Shown here: piece by piece, positions 31,561 through 39,481 of the stretch
Layout of the letters: each line of letters opens with the position of its first letter
How positions within the stretch are numbered: position 1 is the stretch's first letter
NCBI GenBank assembly: GCA_039024315.1
Contig: JBCCQN010000046.1
Coordinates: forward strand, 1-43,228
Source of the DNA: JBCAWW01 sp039024315
Lineage (GTDB): Bacteria > Bacteroidota > Bacteroidia > J057
DNA length: 43,228 nt
Reading direction: 5' to 3'
The notes under the pieces: model-generated
The model's database searches: none
Told to the model about the DNA's origin: nothing
What the model saw: the letters and a program-made list of their open reading frames with translations, nothing else
Made by a program: the position numbers and the translations under genes

Positions 31561-33762
31561 ATGCGTATTCTCTTTACAACCGTTCCCGTGCTATTGCTAC
31601 TTTGGGGATGTCTCAAATCCGATCAAAACCCTCCCTCAGAGCCTCAAAATGCTGAATTTCTAAGCAGCATAAGCCTTAGTATCGAGGGGAAGGATATCTT
31701 GCACTATCAATTAGCAACTCAATATCCCGCTGATAGTTTGCCAGCCTATTATCAGCGATCGGGCTTTATCCATCCTCTTTATACTCCTTCCGGGAACGTT
31801 CTCACCGCTGCCTTTCCCGAAGGCCACGTGCATCAACATGCTTTGTTTTTTGCCTTGGTCAATACACGCTTTCGAGGAGAGTTTACGGATTTTTGGAACC
31901 AACAAAAAGAAACAGGTACCGTCAGAGCCGTAGAAATTACCCATCGCTTTGAAAATGAAAGTCGAAGCGGTTTTCATTCCATACAAGAGCATTTAGCTTT
32001 ACAAAATGGCGATACGATAGTGGCGTTGCGCGAACGTTGGGAAGTAGAAGCAAGTCGTCGAGGGAAGTTTAATGTAGTTGATTTTCATTCTTATCTCTAT
32101 CCTGCAGGCGAGGATAGCCTAGTTGTCAAAAAGTATAAATATGGGGGTCTGGGATTTAGAGGAGCCGAAGAGTGGAACGATCATCACTTTGAACAGACTG
32201 AAGGAGCGGAGGTAAATTATATTGGTAAAAAGGGTAAAGGAGGCTTTTTAACTAGTGAAGGTAAGGGCCGTATCGAAGCCAACCACAGCCGTCCAGAATG
32301 GCTTAGTTTTCATGGCCAAGTAGGAGGGGATTCCGTCGGCATGGTCATCATGGGGCATCCTGACAATTTTCGTTATCCGCAACCCGTGCGGACTCATCCG
32401 GTGATGCCTTATTTCAGTGTCTCTCCTATGGTGCTGGATAGTTTTGTGCTGCATCCGGGCGACACCTTGGTTTCCAAGTATCGCATATTGACCCATGATG
32501 GTAGTCCTCCCATCGCTGATATAGAGGCCGAGTGGGAGCGTTACCGCGACGCGGAACGCCCAAACATAGTCCTTATCATGGCCGACGATCTGGGCTACGA
32601 AAGCCTGACTGTCAATGGCGGAGAATCCTATCAAAGCCCCAATTTAGATCGTATGGCCGCAGAGGGTATGCGCTTTACCCATTGCTATGCCACGCCATTG
32701 TGTACCCCTTCTCGCGTGCAACTGATGACAGGCAAATATAATGACCGAAATTATTTTGCCTTCGGGCAATTAGACTCTAGTGAGCAAACCTTCGCTCATT
32801 ACTTGCGGGCCGGAGGTTATCGGACCGCTGTAGCAGGAAAATGGCAGCTATACGGCAATAAAAGACAGCGAGAGATTAGTGGCCGAATTGGTTCTTTACC
32901 GCCTCAAGCAGGCTTTGAGGAATATTGCCTTTGGCAAGTCAAAGAGCGTACAGGGCCCAGATACAAGGATCCTAATCTCGACCTCAATGGTGAGGAAAAA
33001 ATCCTAAGCGGAGAATATGGTCCCGATATCTTTGTGGACTTTTTGGGAGCGTTTATGCGCACAGCTGATGATCGTCCTTACTTAGTTTATTTTCCCATGG
33101 CTTTGACGCACGATCCCTTTAGGCCTACACCAGATAATAAAGCAGAGTATGCCATTGATTCCCTTCACAAAAAGAACCAGGCCAAATACTTTGCCGAGAA
33201 CCTAGCCTACATGGACAAAATGATCGGACAATTGTTAGACCAGATTCGAGAGCGACAAGAAAACACCCTCGTTTTATTTATCGGCGACAATGGTACAGAT
33301 AGAGATGTAACGAGCCGTTGGCGGGGACAAGAGATTAAGGGGCAAAAGGGATATCCAGTAAGAGATGGCACTCATGTACCCATGATTGCTTGGTGGCCGG
33401 AGCATATTGTAGCAGGGCAAGTGAATAATAATTTGATCGATTTTAGCGATTTTTTACCTACGCTCATAGCAGCAGCTAGGGTGGATCAGTCAGTCGATCC
33501 AGAATTAGATGGGCTCAGTTTTTATCCGCAATTATTAGGACAGGCGGACAGTGTTAGATCTTATATCTTTTGTGATTATGCGCCGCGTTGGGGTAATTTT
33601 ACGGACGCTCGTTGGGTACAAAACAAGCAATGGAAGCTATATGATGATGGGCGTTTTTATGATATTCAAAGCGATCCGATGGAGGAGAAGTCTCTCTCCG
33701 AGAACGCTTCTAACCGGGCCATAAAGGCAAGTTTTCAAGCGATTTTGAATAGTAGACCCTAG
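31561..33762 (+). CDS. Lipoprotein fusing a PmoA-like (DUF6807) domain to a sulfatase
   Basis: 733 residues. A lipoprotein signal (LLLWGC, Cys17) precedes a PmoA/DUF6807-like domain (~60-320; FIHPLYTPSGNVLTAAFPEGHVHQHALFF) and a complete type I sulfatase (~334-733). The latter starts PNIVLIMADDLGYE (Asp342/343, calcium) and has CTPSR at 381-385, whose Cys would be converted to formylglycine, plus FIGDNGTD. It should sit in the periplasm or on the outer membrane and remove sulfate esters. Normally these domains are separate proteins. The joint (residues ~327-334, RYRDAERP) coincides with a GC-rich mini-hairpin. Divergent from the GH88 operon, so both may serve one sulfated glycan. Confidence 0.88.
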   Translation: MRILFTTVPVLLLLWGCLKSDQNPPSEPQNAEFLSSISLSIEGKDILHYQLATQYPADSLPAYYQRSGFIHPLYTPSGNVLTAAFPEGHVHQHALFFALVNTRFRGEFTDFWNQQKETGTVRAVEITHRFENESRSGFHSIQEHLALQNGDTIVALRERWEVEASRRGKFNVVDFHSYLYPAGEDSLVVKKYKYGGLGFRGAEEWNDHHFEQTEGAEVNYIGKKGKGGFLTSEGKGRIEANHSRPEWLSFHGQVGGDSVGMVIMGHPDNFRYPQPVRTHPVMPYFSVSPMVLDSFVLHPGDTLVSKYRILTHDGSPPIADIEAEWERYRDAERPNIVLIMADDLGYESLTVNGGESYQSPNLDRMAAEGMRFTHCYATPLCTPSRVQLMTGKYNDRNYFAFGQLDSSEQTFAHYLRAGGYRTAVAGKWQLYGNKRQREISGRIGSLPPQAGFEEYCLWQVKERTGPRYKDPNLDLNGEEKILSGEYGPDIFVDFLGAFMRTADDRPYLVYFPMALTHDPFRPTPDNKAEYAIDSLHKKNQAKYFAENLAYMDKMIGQLLDQIRERQENTLVLFIGDNGTDRDVTSRWRGQEIKGQKGYPVRDGTHVPMIAWWPEHIVAGQVNNNLIDFSDFLPTLIAAARVDQSVDPELDGLSFYPQLLGQADSVRSYIFCDYAPRWGNFTDARWVQNKQWKLYDDGRFYDIQSDPMEEKSLSENASNRAIKASFQAILNSRP
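32544..32560 (+). repeat. GC-rich mini-hairpin at the domain joint of the sulfatase fusion
   Basis: CCGC-GAC-GCGG-AACGCC: stem and tail of the dispersed element with a different triloop. It encodes RDAERP, exactly between the DUF6807-like and sulfatase domains. Chance similarity is possible, since AERPNIV is also a common sulfatase start. Confidence 0.4.
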
Positions 33763-33769
33763 CTAAGAC

Positions 33770-33794
33770 AAAAAAAAGTCCCTCCTAGGAGGGA
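33770..33794 (-). terminator. Leftward terminator of the zinc-ribbon gene
   Basis: The perfect palindrome TCCCTCCTAGGAGGGA (33779-33794) is followed on the minus strand by a run of eight Ts after one intervening C (33777-33770). It sits just past the stop of the rightward sulfatase gene and may stop both transcripts. Confidence 0.75.
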
Positions 33795-33848
33795 ATGAAA
33801 TCCAATTTTTAGGTACAAAGTAAAAAGTATTCCGCACTGAGAAAAGAG

Positions 33849-33886
33849 GTCTTAATATTGAATACGATTGTCTAGGTACTTAAATG
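33849..33886 (+). repeat. AT-rich dispersed element, copy at the sulfatase/zinc-ribbon junction
   Basis: GTCTTAATATTGAATAC then ATTGTCTAGGTACTTAAAT aligns with 41491-41528 and with the minus strand of 5198-5236. It is followed 14 bp later by an inverted GC-rich mini-hairpin, the same order as at 41491-41546. Confidence 0.65.
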
Positions 33887-33900
33887 CGCAGGGATTGAAT

Positions 33901-33919
33901 AAGCGTTCCGCGAAGCGGT
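33901..33919 (-). repeat. GC-rich mini-hairpin element (inverted copy)
   Basis: Minus strand: A-CCGC-TTC-GCGG-AACGCTT. It begins 2 bp past the stop codon of the zinc-ribbon gene. Confidence 0.7.
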
Positions 33920-33920
33920 G

Positions 33921-34523
33921 CTAACGGTCAACATCTCTGATCTCGCCCTCCTCAAACAGTTCTCTCAAGTCAGACTTTGCGAGCATGATGACATCCTGCG
34001 AAAAACGAGAATCCTCCTTAAGGTCGCCTAAGCCGGATAGTTTGTTTGTAACATACTCATTGTAACGTAGTGCCACCGAGTCCTCCGTAACTGCCGCCAC
34101 TTTGAGCAGACTATAACCCTCATCCGTTTTGACTTCATAATAGTCATCCACTTGAGGATTTTGGATGTAAGTTAGATTGTCGGCAGCGTTTTGTTTGCTC
34201 TGAAAGGCTCCCCAAGCGATCAAACAAGCGATCAAGCCTAAGCCAGTAAAGTGCCAAAAAGGGATCTTGATATCTGACTTCATATCGGTCAGTCGATTTT
34301 GCATGTCCAGCGGTAGTTGCTTGGTTTTGAATTCAGTACCGCAATGGGTGCAAACTGTTTTGGTACTTTTGCCAAGCGAGAAGAGCGGAATCCAATAAAC
34401 GTGGGCGTAACGTGAGTAAGCACCAGCCTCCAAAGAATCAGGAGTCTGACAGTTGGGGCATTCGATACCATTAAAACGCTGCGCGCGCAGGTCTTTGGCC
34501 CCAGAGGTTCCATAAATAATCAT
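33921..34523 (-). CDS. Zinc-ribbon single-pass membrane protein
   Basis: 200 residues. CPNC (residues 22-25) and CTHC (58-61) form a zinc ribbon that encloses a conserved aromatic stretch (YAHVYWIPLFSLGKSTK). A membrane segment follows (~90-108, WHFTGLGLIACLIAWGAF), then a ~90-residue soluble tail (DDYYEVKTDEGYSLLKVAAV). This is a widespread, uncharacterised Bacteroidota plan. The zinc ribbon is probably cytosolic and the tail on the other side of the membrane (inference). No partner gene is evident; the neighbours are a sulfatase and a glucanase with separate terminators. Confidence 0.8.
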   Translation of the reverse strand: MIIYGTSGAKDLRAQRFNGIECPNCQTPDSLEAGAYSRYAHVYWIPLFSLGKSTKTVCTHCGTEFKTKQLPLDMQNRLTDMKSDIKIPFWHFTGLGLIACLIAWGAFQSKQNAADNLTYIQNPQVDDYYEVKTDEGYSLLKVAAVTEDSVALRYNEYVTNKLSGLGDLKEDSRFSQDVIMLAKSDLRELFEEGEIRDVDR

Positions 34524-34628
34524 AAAAGTATTGTGTAAAAAAGATTGATTGTACTGCTGTAAGAGACTGTATATACGGCTGATTCTAGAAAAGTTTCAGA
34601 TTGGTGAAGTTTTTTCCATCTTAAAGCC

Positions 34629-34665
34629 AAAAAAAGAAGCCGGAGCACAATATCTGCACTCCAGC
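34629..34665 (-). terminator. Leftward terminator of the GH5 gene
   Basis: A 10-bp stem with wobbles (34639-34648 with 34656-34665, 7-nt loop) is followed on the minus strand by TTCTTTTTTT. It lies about 130 bp past the stop; an AT-rich repeat copy lies between. Confidence 0.65.
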
Positions 34666-34777
34666 CTCAACAAAAAATTATACGTTATTCTTAAGTAGGT
34701 GGACATTAGTATCCAGTATTAAAACCTGGTAAAACTGGACTATATAGTTCAGCAGCACCTTTTTCTCCGTACTATAT

Positions 34778-34799
34778 ACTTTCTACTCAGTACTTAATG
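34778..34799 (+). repeat. AT-rich dispersed element overlapping the GH5 stop codon
   Basis: ACTTTCTACTCAGTACTTAATG is close to 6483-6499 and to the minus strand of 41441-41457. It ends inside the last codons of the GH5 gene (stop at 34794-34796). Confidence 0.55.
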
Positions 34800-37508
34800 T
34801 ATTAGCAGTTTCTGGGTATAAATACTACCGTCCTCCAATCGCATCCTAAGGAGATAATAGCCTTTGGGCAGCGCTCTCAAATCCAATCGTTCCTGCACCG
34901 TAATCACTTCAGCTAAGCTTTTGCGTTGGATCTGATGTCCGAGGAGATCCGAAACGATGATTTCTAGGTTTTGGCGTTCTGCAAGGCTGACCTCTAACTC
35001 AAACAATCCATCATTAGGATTAGGAAATAGCTTAAATTTCAAAATATCCTCCGGACGCTCAATCTCCGTCAGGAAGGTAAATTCAAACCAATTCATATTA
35101 AAAAGCGGCTGCGTGATCAGCATGCGGAGCTGATGTTCACCTGCAGGAAGGTCCAGCTCACTATTGGTACTCGTCCAAGTCTGCCAGCCACCTGTGGACG
35201 GGAAGGTAACATCATCTAGTATGGTTATTGCCCCTGTTGGATCGATCAATTGCATCTGGACCGCCCCCATTTCGCTTTCTGCGGCGGTGCGATACGCTAC
35301 ATTGTAGGTACCGTTTTGGCCTACGTTGATGTAATAATCAAGATAATCTCCGGCATCTAGGAAGCCAATATTTTGCCCTCCGCCTGCGTCTGTGGTATTT
35401 TCTAATTGAACCCCAACTTGGAAATAGTAGTCCTCAGCTTGCACCTTACCCGGTACCGCATGGATAATCGCTACGGTGTTTTGCACATCTCGTTGGCTAA
35501 AGGTATTGAGCGTTGTCCCATCGGTGGCATCAATTTGATTGCCAGAATAGGAAATTTTGATTAGCTCACTCGATTTGAAGCTATGATTGACCGTAAAGGT
35601 AATGATACGAGGGTTGTTGGGATCGAGATTAACAGCGGAGATAGGCACTGAGCCTCCATTGACAAAGATGCTAAAATTGGCTGGACTCGCAGGTAAAGGC
35701 CCACTCAAGGGTTTGTTGAGATTTAGCTGAACGGTTTGATCATCAAGGGTAACTGCCGATTGAAATTCAGTGGGCAGGGTGGTGGTAGCCCCTTTTTGGG
35801 TAAACTTCATCCCTCCGAGGTTAAAGCCTTCCACATCTACATAAAAACGCAGTTTACTATCGTTGGCATCAAGGATCACATCACTGACCGTAACGGTTTG
35901 CCAATTTTGCCAGTCTCCAGTGTTAGGTACGCTTCTTCGACCGGTGATATCAGCGCCATCCATCTCTAGGTGAAAGCGTCCGTCTGTGCCAATCGAAGCG
36001 AAGCGGATTTCGACATCATAAACGGCGCTAGCCGCTACACTAACATCATATTGCATCCACTCATTGTTGCTCAACCAACCAACATTATAGCCATTAGTAT
36101 ATAGGATGTCATCGGTTTTTTGTAGATCCACCCCATCATTGCGGTACGCCCAGCCATTGTTCCAAGAAGTAAAATTGCCGGTAGTAACCTGATAGTTAGC
36201 CACTTCATTGTCCCAATAGGCCTCTCCAACTACCCCCATATCAAAGTCAGTAGTATAGATGATACCGGGTATATCCTGGGTATTAAAAGGCTTGGTCTCA
36301 TTTGAGTAAACCTGACGGAACATAGCATCGATTACATCTTTTTGATAGACACAATTTTCTAGCTTGAGATTTTCAGTCAATTGCATCAGCGAGGCTTGCG
36401 CCACCGCAGCGGAAGGAGCTGAGCCATTGCCATCCCAATAATCCAAAAGATCTTGATAACCTTGATTTTTGACGGCTGAGAGAGGTCCAGCAATCGATTC
36501 CACTTTTTTCATCGGCCACCAAGCCCAACCAATGTCATTGTCTTCGAGCAGGCGAATCGCATCTCTAAACCAGACGTTGGAGTTCTCCCCACTCTCCCCA
36601 AGGTATAGCGGTACGTTGTAAGTTTCGCGCATATCAAGGACCCATTGGATAGAAGCCTGATCATTGACAGACCAATATTTATGCGGACTATAAACCATAT
36701 TATCGTCCCAAGGTGGGGTCAGTCCCGTAAAGTCATTGGCAAACCAATTGCCTTCGATAATGATGATATGGCTAGTGTCAACAGCACGAATACTATCCGT
36801 AATTTCAAAATAGAGATCACGTAAAGGTGTATTTCCACTCATGTTCCAATTGGTCTCATTGAGGAGATCATAACCGGCTACCGTTGGTTCATTGACGTAA
36901 GTTTCGGCTAGTCTCTTCCAAAGGGCCACGGTTTTGTCTCGATTTTCTTGGCTTTCCCATAGAGAGGGTTTGTTAGGGTCATAGTCAGAGATACCTTCGT
37001 CATAGCCCTGACCACCGGGAGCCGCATGCAAGTCTAAGATCACATACATATCATTTTGCTTGCACCAAGAGATGAGGCTATCGGTCATTTCAAAGCCTTT
37101 GCTCAGCCAAGTGTTTTGACCGGCCACTGGCTCATCTTCGATTGGGAGGGTAAAGAGATTGTAATGCATCGGCAACCGCACCGAATTAAAGCCCCAAGCT
37201 TTCAAAGAATCGATGTCAATTTTGCGGACATGATTGGCATACCAGGCATCGTACCAAGCATCCGTATTGGCAGGACCGATCAATTGCTCGACTTTTTCTC
37301 GAATTTTGTGTTGAGCGTTGGCAAAGCCAGCGGTCTGCAACATATAGCCCTCTTGCAGCATCCAGCCTCCCAGACCCATGCCACGCAAAATGATGGTATC
37401 ACCAGAGGTATTGACGATGGCTTTACCATTGGTTTTTAGAAATTCCTGCGCTTGGGTAGGAAGTGTCAGCAAAAGGCAAAGAAATAATAGTAGTAGTTTT
37501 TGATTCAT
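34794..37508 (-). CDS. Secreted GH5 glucanase with two CBM6-like domains and T9SS sorting domain
   Basis: 904 residues. A signal peptide ends near PTQAQ (residue 21). The GH5 barrel (~22-410) starts LRGMGLGGWMLQEGY, as in exo-1,3-glucanase-like subfamilies; the acid/base is Glu218 (LLNETNW) and the nucleophile Glu305 (LYLGESGEN). A CBM6-like domain (~430-590), an Ig-like domain with SwmB character (~595-690), a canonical CBM6 (~695-820; GKVQAEDY, GGGQNIGFLDAGDYLDYYINV) and a T9SS sorting domain (~832-904, FKLFPNPNDG to KLLIH) follow. It should degrade a beta-glucan outside the cell. The next leftward-transcribed unit upstream is a sugar-type symporter. Glucan linkage is not readable. Confidence 0.92.
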   Translation of the reverse strand: MNQKLLLLFLCLLLTLPTQAQEFLKTNGKAIVNTSGDTIILRGMGLGGWMLQEGYMLQTAGFANAQHKIREKVEQLIGPANTDAWYDAWYANHVRKIDIDSLKAWGFNSVRLPMHYNLFTLPIEDEPVAGQNTWLSKGFEMTDSLISWCKQNDMYVILDLHAAPGGQGYDEGISDYDPNKPSLWESQENRDKTVALWKRLAETYVNEPTVAGYDLLNETNWNMSGNTPLRDLYFEITDSIRAVDTSHIIIIEGNWFANDFTGLTPPWDDNMVYSPHKYWSVNDQASIQWVLDMRETYNVPLYLGESGENSNVWFRDAIRLLEDNDIGWAWWPMKKVESIAGPLSAVKNQGYQDLLDYWDGNGSAPSAAVAQASLMQLTENLKLENCVYQKDVIDAMFRQVYSNETKPFNTQDIPGIIYTTDFDMGVVGEAYWDNEVANYQVTTGNFTSWNNGWAYRNDGVDLQKTDDILYTNGYNVGWLSNNEWMQYDVSVAASAVYDVEIRFASIGTDGRFHLEMDGADITGRRSVPNTGDWQNWQTVTVSDVILDANDSKLRFYVDVEGFNLGGMKFTQKGATTTLPTEFQSAVTLDDQTVQLNLNKPLSGPLPASPANFSIFVNGGSVPISAVNLDPNNPRIITFTVNHSFKSSELIKISYSGNQIDATDGTTLNTFSQRDVQNTVAIIHAVPGKVQAEDYYFQVGVQLENTTDAGGGQNIGFLDAGDYLDYYINVGQNGTYNVAYRTAAESEMGAVQMQLIDPTGAITILDDVTFPSTGGWQTWTSTNSELDLPAGEHQLRMLITQPLFNMNWFEFTFLTEIERPEDILKFKLFPNPNDGLFELEVSLAERQNLEIIVSDLLGHQIQRKSLAEVITVQERLDLRALPKGYYLLRMRLEDGSIYTQKLLIH

Positions 37509-37619
37509 AGTAAGGAAGATTAGTAGCCTTACAGATTAGCTTAGCCACATATATAATTTACTAAATATCTTAATTATTGGGGAGAACTTTAGCTTTATGA
37601 GGTTTTTTTTGTGGGGCCA

Positions 37620-37641
37620 CTGCTGCGCGGAACGCTCAGTC
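37620..37641 (+). repeat. GC-rich mini-hairpin element
   Basis: CTGC-TGC-GCGG-AACGCTCAGTC, with a C-to-T change in the left arm that keeps a G-T wobble pair. It lies in the 242-bp space between the symporter stop and the GH5 start. Confidence 0.7.
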
Positions 37642-37750
37642 GAAGGCTACAGACATCTCTAAAAGGCTCCTGCCTCCTATACCTCATAGAAGGTGCCTTT
37701 GCAATAGTAGATAATATCAGTTGTAAATCTGCTCTCTCTGTCTGTCTGCT

Positions 37751-39166
37751 TTAATTTGGCACAGGCGAATCGTTCCGCGCTGCTAAACGCTTTCGGGAGG
37801 CAAAAAAAGCACAAAGCCCCAATAATACCACAATCAACCAATTGAGGTTCATCCCTAATACTGCTTTGGGAATCAACCCAAACTGGCTTGCTAGAAAGCT
37901 CAATAGTCCTATCCCTGTAACGATAATCATCCAAGTTGCGGGAGGGCGATTTCTCAGGATAGCAGCTAAGATCATAGGACCCAAGATGGCGGTGCCGGAG
38001 AAACCTGAAAGGGCTAAGAGGGCCAATTCATCGCTGGCGATCTGCGAGAAAATCAAAGCGCAAACTGCAAAGGCCACTATCGCAATCCGAGTCAAAGCCA
38101 TGCGCGAACGCCCTGCTTCGAATAAACCCCTAAACTCAGTCCCCATCGCAAACAATTGGGAATCACTAGTTGAGATAGCTGCTGCCAGCAAACCAATTAC
38201 CCCCAAGGCTGCTACCCAAGGAAGTTGATCAAAAAGTAAAACCTGCGAAAGGAATTCAGCCGTGCTAAGATCAGCATAATTGATGGCACCGTAAAAGCCG
38301 ATAAAAAGGGTCGGTAAAATCACCAAGACAGCAAAAATCCCGATCCCGATGGCCATACGATGGGTTTCTTTGATGCTTTTCATGATCACCAAGCGAGTCG
38401 TAATATGTGGTTGCGTAATCGGCACAAAGGCGATAGCAAGCATGCTGGCGAACAAAAATTGGGGGCCCAATAAACCTTTGGGGCCAGGCGAAGAGAGTAG
38501 CGCTACATTTTCCCGTTCCACTTGCTGGAACATAGAAGCCATACCCCCCATCTTATCCAAACAAACCGAAGCAATAATCCATACGACCCCAAGTAGTAAT
38601 ACGGCTTGGATCACATCGGCAAATATAATCGCCTTAAGTCCTCCAGTTTCACTGTAAAGTAGCATCAGTCCCACAATGGCCAAGCCCCAAGCCCAAGTAG
38701 GCATAAACTCCGGAAAGACAGCCGTCAAGAAGATGGTAATCCCTTTGATTTGGATGGAGACATAAGGAATCAAAAAGATAAAAATCCCTAAGAAGTACAT
38801 ACGGCCCGCCCAAGGGGTTTCGTAGCAAGCATTGAGCAAAGGCCCTACGCCACTAAAGCCCTTCTCGGCCACCCTGCGGCGAAGGTAGAAAGCAAAGCCC
38901 ACGATCACAAAGATCATCACCCCATCTGCCACCGCTAAGAAAATCCAGGATGCGACTCCATGCTGCCGAAAAAAGTCAGGCATCCCCTGTAAAGTAAAAG
39001 TACTAAAAAGCGAGGCTGCCGTAGTCAAGAGTCCCACCATCAAGCCTAGCTTAGCGTTACCGAGCAAGAATTCCATTTCGCTTTGGTCCGCTCTCCGCGA
39101 GCGCCAAGCCAATGTACCCAATACAATGACATAAATAGGTCCCAAAACCATCAACCATGCTATCAT
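37751..39166 (-). CDS. Sodium:solute symporter (SSS/SLC5 family)
   Basis: 471 residues with 13 or so membrane segments. TTAASLFSTFTLQGMPDFF, LLYSETGGLKAIIFADVIQ and GLLAAAISTSDSQLFAMGTEF correspond to the sodium-site helices of SSS proteins. It probably imports a sugar, carboxylate or amino acid. Its start overlaps the stop of a small membrane-protein gene (ATGA), the pattern seen for symporters with a small auxiliary subunit. The last codons (LAARNDSPVPN) overlap a degenerate GC-rich mini-hairpin, which may have replaced the original C-terminus. Confidence 0.9.
   Translation of the reverse strand: MIAWLMVLGPIYVIVLGTLAWRSRRADQSEMEFLLGNAKLGLMVGLLTTAASLFSTFTLQGMPDFFRQHGVASWIFLAVADGVMIFVIVGFAFYLRRRVAEKGFSGVGPLLNACYETPWAGRMYFLGIFIFLIPYVSIQIKGITIFLTAVFPEFMPTWAWGLAIVGLMLLYSETGGLKAIIFADVIQAVLLLGVVWIIASVCLDKMGGMASMFQQVERENVALLSSPGPKGLLGPQFLFASMLAIAFVPITQPHITTRLVIMKSIKETHRMAIGIGIFAVLVILPTLFIGFYGAINYADLSTAEFLSQVLLFDQLPWVAALGVIGLLAAAISTSDSQLFAMGTEFRGLFEAGRSRMALTRIAIVAFAVCALIFSQIASDELALLALSGFSGTAILGPMILAAILRNRPPATWMIIVTGIGLLSFLASQFGLIPKAVLGMNLNWLIVVLLGLCAFFASRKRLAARNDSPVPN
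37769..37783 (-). repeat. Degenerate GC-rich mini-hairpin in the symporter 3' end
   Basis: Minus strand: TAGC-AGC-GCGG-AACG, then ATTCGCC. The left arm is changed; the right arm and AACGATT tail equal the copy in the CrtI-like gene. Translated as LAARND. Confidence 0.45.
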
Positions 39167-39387
39167 GGCTGTTCCTCTTTATCTTCATGGACGGGATGTA
39201 TCCAAGTACCGATTATCGTCAACAGGATGAGCAGCCCCATAGCCAAAAACCCAAACCACAAATTAAAGGGTAATCCGAATAGTTTCGGGTCCAATTTGTT
39301 GGGGCTCAGGGTCCAGGGATTGTAAATGATGGCAATTAAGGCCAATACTGCCGTGCAGCAGAGTAGCCAAAGTCTATTTCGGTTCAT
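39163..39387 (-). CDS. Small membrane partner of the symporter (DUF3311-like)
   Basis: 74 residues from ATG 39387; the frame continues upstream but without homologous-looking sequence and into the start of the divergent gene. Two membrane helices (LWLLCCTAVLALIAIIY and FNLWFGFLAMGLLILLTIIG) flank PKLFGLPFNLW, which fits DUF3311-type proteins found beside SSS transporters. The stop overlaps the symporter start (ATGA), so the two are translationally coupled and probably form one transporter. A TACCTTTG box (39440-39447, minus) is a possible -7 element without a good -33 partner. Confidence 0.78.
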   Translation of the reverse strand: MNRNRLWLLCCTAVLALIAIIYNPWTLSPNKLDPKLFGLPFNLWFGFLAMGLLILLTIIGTWIHPVHEDKEEQP

Positions 39388-39481
39388 ATTTTGTAGCAGT
39401 AGAATCAATTTAGAACTAAACCAAAAGCGCAGAAAATCCCAAAGGTATCGTTCCCAGCATGGGTTTTTGCCACAAAAAAAT

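Noticed and set aside
24672..33762. A complete polysaccharide utilisation locus
   Set aside because: There is no SusC/SusD pair, no lyase and no hybrid two-component or ECF regulator; only a partial catabolic module can be supported.
39326..39481. 52-residue N-terminal extension of the nucleotidyltransferase
   Set aside because: It lies over the small DUF3311-like gene and the divergent promoter space; ATG 39482 starts at the conserved LIPAGGS strand.
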